Shown one piece after another: positions 36,901-48,159 of a DNA stretch of 64,000 nt; the first letter of the stretch is position 1, and every line of letters starts with the position of its first letter. The notes under the pieces were generated by a model. The model ran no database searches and was not told the origin of the DNA. It worked only from the letters and a program-made list of their open reading frames with translations. The position numbers were made by a program, and so were the translations under genes. Origin of the DNA: Tulasnella sp. 424 (Eukaryota > Basidiomycota > Agaricomycetes > Cantharellales > Tulasnellaceae); NCBI GenBank assembly GCA_019633425.1, contig WSUB01000083.1:7653-71652 (forward strand), written 5' to 3'.

Positions 36901-37279
36901 CGGCGGTCGTGGTGCCAGGTTGCACAAGCCGAATTCGAATTCGTACGATGCTGCGAGAGTTAGAGCTCACCTGCTCATGGCTGGAGCGGAGCAGCGTCAG
37001 GATACCGCGACGGATGAGACCAATCGTAATACCGCCGGGCTCGGTAGGAACAGCACGGAGAGGCTTTGGTCGACGAGGATTTTGCGGGAGCCCGCACCGA
37101 CTGGTGGGCCTGCTAGGGCTCAACAACTTCCGCCTCCGCCGCCGTCTATTGGATCCCTGGATTTACCACTGTTGCATTCGAGGTTCTCTGATCCGACTAC
37201 GACCGGCACGGGGAGCAGTGGTGGGAGGACGTGCTCGACTGCTGGGGTTGACGCTGGGTCGGAGTCGTCCTTCAAGTGA
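33942..37279 (+). CDS. M4, intact multi-membrane protein with long disordered tail
   Basis: Family not recognised. Four exons: 33942-34254, 34322-34447, 34517-35008, 35082-37279; introns of 67, 69 and 73 bases with GTGGTG, GTATGT and GTACGT donors and TAG, AAG, CAG acceptors. The joined frame has 1042 residues. Residues 1-310 carry 7-8 hydrophobic segments (for example FIALFLLPHTVALVLKLAL, LLLATLLLTLVTFVLLFAL, VCEVVWIGGVVQIFY). Residues about 311-1042 are a Ser/Pro/Thr-rich, probably disordered tail with a conserved GSLTYFATLSEELLALRT segment and a basic NKRRRSGG stretch. The ATG at 33942 follows a CT-rich leader and aligns with M1 and M5. Exon boundaries are conserved in M2 and M5. A membrane receptor, transporter or scaffold role is conceivable but unproven. 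Confidence 0.75.
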
Positions 37280-38016
37280 GACCGGGGGCAGTTACCGCGA
37301 CGTCGGTCCCTTTGAAAATCTTGGAACTCTCTCGCGTTCACCTAGACGACATGGCCCCTCGTGAATTATCCTATTCCACCGATGTGGGCTCGCTTCGTTC
37401 ATCACTCTCTTCGCAATGCATTCTCATCCAAACTACTCTACCTCGCCCTTCCTCTTATAGTTTCGTTTTACACTCTTCCCTTTTTGTATCGAGTTTCCAT
37501 CCCGCTTCCCTTTTCTTCGCTTCACCTCTACCTTCCGGTTTCAGCATTCATCTCCGTTTCTTGTTCACTCTATTCAATCGCCGTCGACATCGACAGCCTC
37601 ATTCATCACGCACAGCATAGCACAGTAACTTATCCCTTTTTCTTCGTCTCTCTGACCTTCAACTGTCTCATGTACAATCAACAGCATATCTTGTCTTTAC
37701 CAGTAGTTCGCAACCCCTTTTGTACTTCGTTGTATTTACTTTACTTCTCCCGTTTCTTCCACACAATTCTTGATCGTCGTACTCGCTGCCTTCATCTTTT
37801 GCTCATCTTCGGTCGCGTCTTTGTCTTGACAAAACTAAACGACTATCCCTTTAGACAATCATGCAGGCCTCTAGATCATTTCCGAACGTGGTTAGCCTAA
37901 TCTTAAACTCCGCCGCCCCCACATCGTGGGATTTCAGCCGGGTATAGACTGCGAAGCTTTCAACCATAGGACCAACTTTGAAGTAGTGCAGCTCAACCAT
38001 CAATCCTTCCCAAAGG
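37280..38016. other. M4 3' flank and P1 upstream region
   Basis: Pyrimidine-rich sequence without a supported gene. It aligns with the flank of M2 (29419-29940). From about 37745 it is part of the direct duplication that recurs at 44690, including CGAACGTGGTTAGCCTAATCTT at 37883 and 44820. It likely contains the 3' untranslated region of M4 and the promoter of P1. Confidence 0.6.
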
Positions 38017-40486
38017 ATGGACTCAACAGAAGATCTTTCATTCACCCTCAACCCGTCGGACTCGCCAACACAGCAGACGCTCAAGCCTCGAGACGACGAA
38101 ATGGAGAGCTCGCCGCCTCTATCTACTACCAGTCGATCGACCAATGGGTCTACAAAGGTTCTCATTTCATTCCCGCTACGATTCTCTTCTACAGCTTATA
38201 AGGAGATTGCAGCCCTCAAGCTCCTTTCCGTCGATGCCAAATGTCACAAGCCACCCCGCGTCTGGTCAACCCGAAACCCCTCCAAGATTTCGCGTATCGC
38301 CTCATACCCCGACAATTGTCACGAAGTCCACGAGAGAGTCACCAGAGTATGCGCAGGAGCAAACGCGCTTGTTAGAGCAGCAAGCCGTTGCAGCAGCGTC
38401 GTTGAAATCGGTTCGATATGCAGAAATGGACCCACCTCTGATCGTAGCGCCACCAAACTCTGTAATCTGGATGAAGCTCATACATTCCCGTTGGCTCCTC
38501 CTCCAGATGAAGGAATGCTTTCTGGAGTTGTGGGACGTTGTCGATCGCAGGACTGAAGGTCCCCTCATCACATGCCCCGCCATCCGTGGCGCTATAGATG
38601 GAGCTGTGATTGATCTAGACGACGACCCCCACTGCATTAAAATACATGCCTCAACCAGGTAGGTCCTCTCTTACACAAATACCCACCGGAGACTCTAAAT
38701 ATTCCACATTTCTCTAGCTCCTATGTCACCTACACGTTTCTTCTAGGCCTTCATATCCACTGCAGTTGTGATCCATTCACCCCTCATATTGATTTCTGGG
38801 AGACTACTATGGGATTTTCCAGTATTCTGGATCAAAGGGGCCCGCTTTTCTTGTTTTCTGGTTCAGTAGGGAGTGTGGCGAAAGGCTTCGTCAAGGATAT
38901 GGTGCAGAACTCCGCTGTAGGATTGCGCCGGAGCGAAGTCAAAGACACCGACGCATCCGACTCGTCTAGCGATTCTGATTTGGAATCATTCCCCGACGAT
39001 AGCTCCTGCGAGGTAACCGAACCGTTGTCCCTACACCGAACCGTCTCTAACGTTGTTCTGGCTCTGCTTTGATAGATCAACCACGAGGTCCTCGATATGC
39101 GTGTCCGAGAGGATTTTGTCGCCGTAGCTAGGAACCGTACCCTGGATCTCTACTCGACTTCCCAGATCATATCGCTGCTCCAAGGTCAATCGAAGGTCCC
39201 AACCATATCGGATATCCCTCCATTTCAAGCTCTCGAGTATCCTGGCCCTGGGTGCCCCCTTTTCCGTGCCAGCATCCTTCGCGAACCGAATCATTTGCTC
39301 AGTGCAAGTCCCGATGCAATCATTCTGGTGTCGGCCGAACCGAATGGATGCTACGGTGTTGTAGCTACTCCGTTGCAACGTCGGGACACCTCTTCATCGC
39401 CATCTGCCGGAACAGTATTCACTAGCGAACCGCTGTTGGAACATGGCGCAGCATGAGCCATATTCGTTTAACGTTGTATGGGGGCCGTCTGGTCAACGGT
39501 TCGCCACACTCTCTGCATCCTTCCTAACCGTGGCCTTCACCGCCAAACGACCTTTCAGGTCAGATCGGTACTTCACTACGCTTTCCAACACGCTAGCGAG
39601 CTGGAGGATCCCGGGCGAATTATGCGATATCCCTCTCCTTGTGGACTTTGACGAGAAAACCGGCATCGCCGCTGCCGCTATGGCTTCTGGTCGGGTTTGG
39701 GTGATGGATTCGACAACGTGGTCCAATTACGACAAAACTGGAGATTCGATGCCTCCGGGTCTAGCATCCGAAAGTGTATGTCTCTTTTGGGAAATCCCGT
39801 TGATTTCTGCCCCCAAATCCTGACGTTCTTTCGCCTAAATTCAGCCCGAGACCACCAAGAACCTCTCAGACCCCAACCCAGAGCCATTTCGCTGGCCACG
39901 CACCATACCGCTCCCTGCACCATTCGGAACCCAGCCCTCCTCCGACAAGCCTCGAGAGATTGCGCCTGGCTGGTCAGATGAAGTCGATAAATACTTCCCC
40001 TACAAAAATCAAGTCGAGTATTACGGAAGCACTCCATGGTTCATACAAGAAGTTGCACACATTCCGATCCGACGCTCTTATCAAATATCCGAGGGCATTG
40101 GCTCAATATCCGATCCAGCACAGCAAGAAGGTTGGGCCAAGACCGTTTTATTCACGACGGACGCGGCACATCCCTTCAGCTTCAGTCGAGGCTGTTACGA
40201 GGTCATTGAGGTCCACCCATTATCCGGAGCGTCGAACGCGGAGCATGGATTCTGGCTGTTAGCGGTTGAGGTCGATTCAGCGCTGAAACTGTACAAACTC
40301 AAACCGTTCCAGAAAGTCGAAGCCATTGTGGAGCATCTTCGCAAGCCCGGATCCTACATCGAACAAATATGCGAACACAGACGATTACGTGCATGGTGTC
40401 TTGATCAGGAGAGGCTCAAACAGTTGTTGGCTTGGAGGGATCGATACTTCCGGAATTTTGGAAGGCCTGGAAAGACGCTCTGTTAG
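38017..40486 (+). pseudogene. P1, frameshifted copy of propeller-like gene P2
   Basis: Five exons as in P2: 38017-38157, 38195-38658, 38718-39012, 39076-39775, 39845-40486. Against P2 exon 4 there is one extra base around 39436-39440 (CTGTTGGAACATGG versus TTGATGAACATGG). The frame then ends in LLEHGAA-stop at about 39456, while the correct frame continues as PYSFNVVWGPSGQRFA. All other exons are open and similar to P2. Intron 2 has a normal GTAGGT donor. The exon 1-2 join depends on a short 37-base intron; an alternative start at 38144 avoids it. It is a very young pseudogene, or an intact gene with a sequencing or assembly indel. Confidence 0.75.
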
Positions 40487-41572
40487 TAACGTGATCTCGA
40501 AGTTATAGAATCCTTCAAGTTGTCTCCATATTTCAATAAATGGCTTACAATGTTTCTATTTTGTCCGTTTACGTCACTCCGAGTGGATACTGTACCATTC
40601 CGGTGTTACCGGGCCATCGGGGACACCGGGACATGCGCCAGAGCGGGGCAACCATACCGGGGTGACCGGGACTTCATCAACTCCTTGAAAGCCGATTTAA
40701 CTGCGAGTATAACCTTTCCTGTCCCAATATCGTCTCCTTCGGAGTTCGTTCTTGTGCATTGCATGAGACGACTCTCCCCTCCAGCCCTCTTCTACTGATA
40801 GTCTACAGGTCGACCGAGTCTGTCTTGAAACTCGCTCTATGGGTAGACACGCCCTGCTCTTCTTATAAAAAGAGATTCAGATCTTTAATATTGTCCTTGA
40901 TATATTACAGAGAACATAATACATTTTCGCTGTCCGATCGTCACGTAAAGACTTGCGTATATTCTCAACAGTACTCTTTGCTTACGAGTGGCCGTCATAA
41001 GTGATCCAGAGGTTCCGAGCGACAGACAGTACCCATCTAAGAGATTAGTATAATTTTTGTTCTCCAAGTGACGACTAAGGAGACCTAAAGGAACCACGAA
41101 GATACATGACGCAAGAAGGCGATGCATGGGAGGATCAAGACCTGAGCAGAGGAGGATGTAGACAACAAATAATAAAGGATGCGAAACCGTGAATTGACAA
41201 GATATGCTGTTGTTTGTACGCGTGACGATGCTGGCACAAGAGAGAAGAATACGTTACTAAACTATAGTGTGCTTGATGAACGCCATTGGCCGTCGATATA
41301 TTTCGATCGGTGGATTGAAAGGTTGTTAGAGAATGGAGGCGGAAATGAAAAGAATGAGGAGCAAAAAAGGAATTAGAGACGGTGGAGATTTATAATTGAA
41401 ACGGGGGTGGGTGTTAGAGGGGAGAGGCGAAACTGCATTGCGATGAGGGGTGGAATCAGCAAGAGCGCACTCCATTAACGTGAGCGGACCCACCGACAAG
41501 AACGTGTATGACGAAAAGGGCACGAGAGCATTGGAATCCTGCGGGAGTCAAGTGCCGCTCTCACCCCGTACC
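40487..41572. other. P1 3' flank and spacer
   Basis: No gene. Homology to the P2 flank continues to about 40580. An AATAAA at 40535-40540 is a plausible polyadenylation signal for P1. At 40600-40630 a short inverted repeat (CCGGTGT and ACACCGG) sits in a CCGGG-rich patch. The rest is AT-rich. Confidence 0.5.
40535..40540 (+). terminator. Possible polyadenylation signal of P1
   Basis: AATAAA lies 49 bases after the P1 stop. In P2 the matching site reads AATGAA. Fungal polyadenylation does not need a strict AATAAA, so this is only suggestive. Confidence 0.3.
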
Positions 41573-43704
41573 TCATTTGAAGGAGGACTCCGACCCAGCG
41601 TCAACTCCAGCAGTCGAGCTCGTCCTCCCACCACTGCTCCCCGTGCCGGTCGTAGTCGGATCAGAGAACCTCGAATGCAACAGTGGTAAATCCAGGGATC
41701 CCATCGACGGCGGCGGAGGCGGAAGTTGTTGAGCCCTAGCAGGCCCACCAGTCGGTGCGGGCTCCCGCAAGATCCTCGTCGACCAAAGCCTCTCCGTGCT
41801 GTTCCTACCGAGCCCGGCGGCATTACGATTGGTCTCATCGGTCGCAGTATCCTGACGCTGCTCTGCCCCGGCCATGAGCAAGTGAGCTCTAACCCTCGCA
41901 GCATCGTACGAATTCGAATTCGGCTTGTGCAACCTTGCACCACGACCGCCGCCGCTGGAGGGAGGTACAATCGGAATCGCCCTCGTAGCTTCCAAAATCG
42001 ACGTGCTGAGCCCTCTTCGCCTGTACAAGGTTCTCGCCGCGGCGGACGGTCCCGCAGCGGGGATGTCGATCGGAGCAGAGGCTTCAAACGACGATGGCGG
42101 GTTGAAGGTCGTACGCATGAACGACGACGAATTCGTTTGAGCGGGGGAGAGCGTAGGTTGGGTTTGGACATCCGACGCAGCGGACGACGAGGTGATCGAC
42201 ATCGACGCGTCTGCTAAAGAGGGTGTCCGAGGGAAGGTTTCTAACAACGCGGTGCCATAATGATTATGGTGGTAGCTCTGACTCCCGCTCTCCGTTGAAC
42301 CAGGAGGGATGCCATCGTAGAGGGCGGATTTGGAGGCGATGGGGAATGCGGGCGTTGCTGGAGTGTGAGGCAGGGCGGTAGATGCAGCGCTGTCACGGTG
42401 CGAGTCTTGAGAGAGGGGAGATAGAGAGGGTGATTGGTTCTTGGGGCGAGCGTGTAATAGGTGGCGTCCAGATGACGATGGAGGCAAGTGGGGATTGGAG
42501 TTTGGGTCCTCGTCGGCTTCCGTAGTATGCATTCGTTGAGTTTCAGGACGAGGTTGACAAAGGCCTGAATGTTAAATTGGGAGGAGAATGTAAACAATAC
42601 GCACGTTGACCGAGAACTGGAGTGAAAGCAAAACGTACCGTGAAGATCTGCACTACGCCACCAATCCAGACGACCTCGCAAACAGCTCCCCCGATAGATA
42701 GACCCATGTGTGCATCGTCGAGCACGTCTCGGTCAAGAAGACGATCGGCAAGTTGGAGAGCGGCGCCGACCAGACCCACGAGTGTGACAGCGACGATTCG
42801 AGGAGAAATCTTAAAGATGGTAGACGAGTAGTGAAGATGGCGGAGGAGCCGGGGAGGAGGGAAAGTTGCGGTCGAGGTAGGTCGAACACCGTACTGGGTT
42901 GCTTTGAAGGCGACGAAGTCTTCCGCGAAGCTCCCGCGATTTTGGTCTGGGCGAGAGATGGCGGCAGCGACGTTGAAAAGTGCGAAGAGGAGAGCGAAGG
43001 TGACTAGAGTGAGCAAGAGAGTGGCGAGTAGAAGGGAGGGTTGGGTGATTGCGAGAATACGGATACGCGTTGTAGTGGAGACGTCACGGTTGGAGAGTGC
43101 AAAGGAGAGGTAGACGGAGAGTGTCAACGCTTAACACATAGCAGAACGGAACATTAGAATCAGTTTCCAGTTATAAACTTGCTTGATATTAGACATACAG
43201 GCGAGGCCAAGTGCGAGCAGGATTGCAACAATGATCGTCGTGAACGGGGCAGTATGAGCCCGACTGGATCTTTTGTTGGACCTTGGACCAAAGGTAGAGA
43301 GCAGGATTAGGAGGCACACGATGACTACGGCGTCGTAGATAGAATGTCAGAAATTCTGTTTTCTATACAGAAGTTTGGACGTCCTTACCACCGAATCTGC
43401 CTATCGCCTGCGTCGCCTCCTGAGCAACTGTGAATCCCCGCTCTAGCGAGGACTCGACATCATCTTGAGTGTATCTCGCGATGCCCAGCAGCGAGAAGAC
43501 TCCTCCAACGGCATGTAGGAACGAACTGAGAGCCGGCAAGGTGAAAGTAGCCTTGTGGTAGTAAGGTCGGTGGAAGATTGAGCGAGGTGAATGCGATAAG
43601 GAGAGAGCGAGTTTGAGGACGAGTGCAGCGGTGTGCGGTAGGAGAAGGAGAGCAATGAATGATGGTGAAGCGAGTGCGATGAGCGTTGACGGCGAGAAGG
43701 GCAT
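41573..43704 (-). pseudogene. M5, inverted copy of M with tail deletion
   Basis: It aligns with M4 on the opposite strand, including the upstream flank to about 44030. The ATG at 43704 opens MPFSPSTLIALASPSFIALL. Exons 1-3 and introns 1-2 are intact (the GTATGT intron and TTAAG acceptor are conserved). Exon 3 ends one base shorter (TTCACG|GTACGT, where M4 has TTCTACA|GTACGT), so splicing at the same acceptor puts exon 4 in the alternative frame (LVLKLNE...), which stops at 42241. The original tail frame is still open from 42532 to 41573, but about 1.2 kb of tail is deleted: YHHNHYG joins directly to ALLETFPRTPS. It could yield a membrane domain with a short novel tail; more likely it is a pseudogene. 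Confidence 0.7.
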
Positions 43705-44944
43705 TGGAGACGATGAAGCGGACGTTGGAGAGAGGGAAGAGGGGGGGAAGAGAGAGAATATTGGTTGAGACTGGGATGGAAAGTGGAAGGAGGGTCCTGA
43801 GTGTGTGGAGTGTCGCTGCATGCAATAATCCTTCCAAATACGGACATTTGGCCCTTTCCGCGTCGGCTTTCGGCAACTCACGCCACAAGGCAAACCCCGG
43901 CCTTCTCTTCTCTCCTAACCTCTCGGGCGAAGAAGCAAGAGCCAGTCATTTCATTATGTTGGGGCCAGGTAGATAAAGTGATCCTCTATGAGACTTGGTC
44001 TCCGTCCCTAGTGGACCTCTGAGGGTTCAGAGTGCCCGCAGTGAAAGCCGCCTGAGGCGGAAGAGACAGCACCCGACTCCCGAGCGGAGGAGACAACCCC
44101 CGAAGCGAAAGAGACAACGTGCAACCGTTAGTGAAGTCGACAGAAACGACTAGATAGCAGATATCAGTAAACAGTCCGGAGGAAAGAGGACACAAATAAA
44201 CTCACTCTCAAAATGAGCGGCGCAGGACAGGCCTTCGTTTAAGGAAGAGTCGAAGGGCTCTGTAAAGCCAACGTAAGAATAGAGACCTATCATGAAAAAC
44301 CATACCGCAATAGTCAACACAACCTCACAGTGCCGAAGATAAATGTAATGTCTTTGGAGGCAGAGGATAATGGACTTGTTCGATTCACGGCCGAGGTACT
44401 AATGTTGTCAGCGGGTTTTAGTCTAAGCGAGGGTTTCGAGAATGTCAACGACGAACGTCCAAAAACGGTTCAAAGAATGCGACCAGCGAGCTAACTTACG
44501 TTATCCTGGGAAGTCGGGACCCAAAGTCGGATCGTGGATATTGATATTTGCGCTGACTGTAGATCACTGTCTCAGAAAAGCTATACTCATGTGACCTTAG
44601 TCGCTTTAGCGCCGCTGGTTGGTTTGGCAAAACCCCAGCGCCGCATCTGCAGTCCCTCTGCTTGGACGCATCCGCCTTCAAGTTCTCTTCCACACAAGTC
44701 TTGATCGTTGTACGCGCTGCTTTCATCTTTTGCTCATCTTCCCTTGTGTCATTGTCTTGACAAAAACTACATAAGCGACCATTCCTTTGGATGATCATGC
44801 GACCTACTGGATCATTCCCGAACGTGGTTAGCCTAATCTTGAACTCCGCCGTCCCCCCATCGTGGGATTCAACTGGGCGTAGACTGCGAATATTTCAACC
44901 ATAGCACCAAGTAGCGCAGCTCGACCATCAATCCTTCCCACAGG
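43705..44944. other. Spacer between M5 and P2
   Basis: 43705-44030 is the inverted copy of the M4 upstream region, with the CT-rich leader now on the minus strand. 44030-44690 has no counterpart and no supported gene. From about 44690 the sequence matches the M 3' flank and P1 upstream region, marking the left edge of the P duplication. No gene seen. Confidence 0.55.
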
Positions 44945-47422
44945 ATGGAGTCGACAGAGGATCCTTCATTCGCCCTCAACCCGTCGAACTCGCCAACACA
45001 GCAGACGCTCAAGCCCCGAGACGACGAAATGGAGAGTTCGTTGCCTCTATCCACTACCAGCCGATCGACAAATGGGTCGTCTACAAAGGTTCTCACTTCA
45101 TTCCCGCTATGATTCTCTTTTACAGCTTACGAGGAGATTGCAGCCCTCAAACTCCTTTCCGTCAATGCCAAACGTCACAAGTCACCCCGCGTCTGGCCAA
45201 CTCGAAACCGCTCCAAGGTTCCGCGTGTCGCCTCAGGCCCCGACAATCGTCACGAAATCCACGAGAGAGTCACCAGAGTATGCGCAGGAGCAAACGCGCT
45301 TGTTAGAGCAGCAAGCCGTTACAGCAGCGTCGGCAACAACGTTTGCATACACAGACCTGGACCCACCCATGATCTTAGCACCACCAAACTCTGTAATCTG
45401 GATGAAGCTCATACATTCTCGTTGGCTCCTCCTCCAGATGAAGGAATATTTTCTGGAGTTGTGGGACGTTGGCGATCGCAGGACAGAAAGTCCCCTCATC
45501 AAATGCCCCGCCATCAGTGGCGCCATAGATGGAGCTGTCATTGAATGTGATGAAGACCCTCACTGTGTTAAGCTACATCTTTCTACAAGGCAAGTCGCCC
45601 TCTCTCAAGTGTCTGTCTGAGCTCCTGAATAATTTTACGATGTTCCGTCAGCTCTTATATCACATACACGTTTCTTCTCGGCCTTCACATCCATTGCAGT
45701 TGTGATACATTCACCCCTGATATTAGTTTCCGGGAGACGACTATCGGATTTTCCGGTATTATGGATCAAAGAGGCCCGCTTTTCTTGTTTTCTGGCTCTG
45801 TAGGGAGTGTGGCGAAAGGCTTCGTCAAGGACGTGGTGCAAAACTGCGCTGTTCAATTGCGCCGGAGCGAAGTTAAATTCACCCACGCATCCGGCTTGTC
45901 TAACGATTCTGATTTGGAATCATTTCCCGACGATAGTTCATGCGAGGTAATCGAGCGGTTGTCCCTCCAGCGAACGATCTCTAACATTATTCTGGCTCTG
46001 CTTCGACAGATCAACCACGAGGTCCTCGATATGTGTATCCGAGAGGATGTTGTCGCCGTAGCCAGGAACAATACCCTGGATCTATACTCGACTTCCGAAA
46101 TCATATCGCTGCTCCCAGGCCAATCGAAGGTCCCGACCATACCGGATATCCCTCCATTTCAAGCTCTCGTGTATCCTAGCCTTGGGTGCACCCTTTACCG
46201 AGCCAGCATCCTTCGCGAACCGAATCATTTGCTCAGCACAAGTCCAGATGCAATCATTCTGGTGTCGGCGGAATTGGATGGATGCTATGGTGTTGTAGCT
46301 ACTCCGTTTCGACATCGGGATACGTCCCCTTCATCGCCATCTGCTGGAACAGTATTTAGGGGTGAACCGTTGATGAACATGGCGCAGCCTCAGCCGTATA
46401 CGTTTGACGTTGTATGGGGACCGTCTGGTCAACGGTTTGCCGCACTGTCTGCTACCTTCCTAACCGTGGCCTTCACAGTCAAAGGACCAATTGGGTCAGA
46501 CCCGTACCTCACCGGGCCTACCAACACCCTAGCAATCTGGACGATCCCGGGTAGATTATGCGACATCCCTCTCCTTGTGGACTTTGACGAGAAAACCGGC
46601 ATCTGCGCTGCCGCTATGGCTTCTGGTCGGGTTTGGGTGATGGATTCGACAACGTGGTCCAGTTACGACAAAACTGGAGATCCGTTGCCGAAAGGCCTAG
46701 CATCCGAAAGTGTGGGTCCCTCTTCGGAAATTTCGCTCATTTCTGTTCGCAAATCCTGACGTTCTTTCGCCGAAATTCAGCCCGAAACCACCAAGAACCT
46801 CCCAGATCCCAATCCAGAGCCATTCCGCTGGCCACGCACCATACCACTACCTGCGCCATTCGGAACCCAGCCCTCCTCCGACAAGCCTCGAGAGATTGCG
46901 CCCGGCTGGTCAGATGAAGTCGATAAATTCTTCCCCTACAAAAATCAAGTCGAGTATTACGGGAGCACTCCATGGTTCATACAAGAAGTTGCACACATTC
47001 CGATACGACGTTCTTATCAAATATCCGAAGGCGTTGGCTCAAAATCCGATCCAGCACATCAGGAAGCCTGGGCCAAGACCGTTTTATTCACGATAGACGC
47101 GGCACATCCGTTCAGCTTCAGTCGAGGCTGTCACGAGGTCATTGAGGTCCACCCATTACCCGGAGCGTCGAACGCGGAACGCGGATTCTGGCTGTTCGCG
47201 GTTGAGGTCGACGGCGAGATAAACCTGTACAAACTCAAACCGTTTCAGAACGTGGAAGCCATTGTGGAGCACCTTCGCAAGCCCGGATCCTACATCGAAC
47301 AAATATGCGAGCATAGGCCACCACGTGAATGGTGTCTTGATCAGGAGAGGCTCGACCAGTTCTTGGCTTGGAGGTATCGATACTTCCGGAATTTTGGAAG
47401 GCCCGGAGAGAAGCTCTGTTAG
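44945..47422 (+). CDS. P2, beta-propeller-like hypothetical protein
   Basis: Five exons: 44945-45088, 45126-45589, 45652-45946, 46010-46711, 46781-47422; joined frame 748 residues. Family not firmly recognised. Segments like HSRWLLLQMKEYFLELWDV, DVVAVARNNTLDLYS and DEKTGICAAAMASGRVWVMD look like propeller blades and recall the C-terminal region of many Agaricomycete F-box proteins, but no F-box is visible at the N-terminus, which is polar and Ser/Pro-rich. Intron 1 is only 37 bases, so a start at 45072 without it is possible. Intron 2 begins GCAAGT, where P1 has GTAGGT; a GT donor 21 bases later would also keep the frame. Intron 3 (63 bases) has no in-frame stop, so its retention would add 21 residues. 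It is a direct duplicate of P1. Confidence 0.7.
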
Positions 47423-48159
47423 TAACGTGATTTGAGAGTGGAAACACTCGAAGTCGGAGAATCCTTGTAATTGTCTCCATTTTCCAATGAATGGCTTAAA
47501 ATGTTTCTGTTTTTCGTTTACATCACTCAGAGCCGTTCTACAGATGTTAATGAGGGCAGGTTTTCCCGCTCTCACTGATGTTCGATAGCGGTGTGGACCA
47601 TCATAAGGCGCCATAGTGATCCTTCCTGAAGAATGTCACGTCTGTTTTGTCATCCGTGACCCGAGGAAGCAAGAAGAGTTACTTGCCACGTCGCCGTTCC
47701 GACCATTCCGACTATCAAGTTGGGACGCTTGTGATTACTTTCTACAAGTCGTCGACAGTATGCCCAGCTCGTCATGACCGAGGATCTTGGACGCAGCGAT
47801 GACAAACTACGGCAACCAATTTCGGTGTTAAGTAGAAAATACCTCCTTAGACCTTAGGACTTTTTGGCCAAGAGGAGCGCCCATGTTGGGGCTGTTGCGC
47901 GGTCGGCTGCAGACACACCGCTAAAGACCTAGTAAACGGTCTATCCCCGCTTCTACCATGCTGCAATGATCAAGTGCGCTCTAACGAGAGAACGCGACGA
48001 TGCAGGCCGAACTCCTAATCAGCAGTGCAATAAGGAACTAAGTCGTTGATTACTCATGGACACCAGACTATCTGGCTGGAACTATCCTTTCCTGCAATCC
48101 TATCTACATATGGATAAGGAACCGAGATCTATTGATAGTAAAAATCCTATTATATCCAC
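47423..48159. other. Spacer between P2 and F4
   Basis: P duplication homology ends near 47535. The rest shows no supported gene or repeat. The last 100 bases resemble the sequence downstream of F5 (50090-50235), including TCCTTTCC-GCAATCC-ATCTACATA and TTGGTAGTAAAAAT-like words, so the F4/F5 duplication includes their 3' flanks. Confidence 0.5.
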
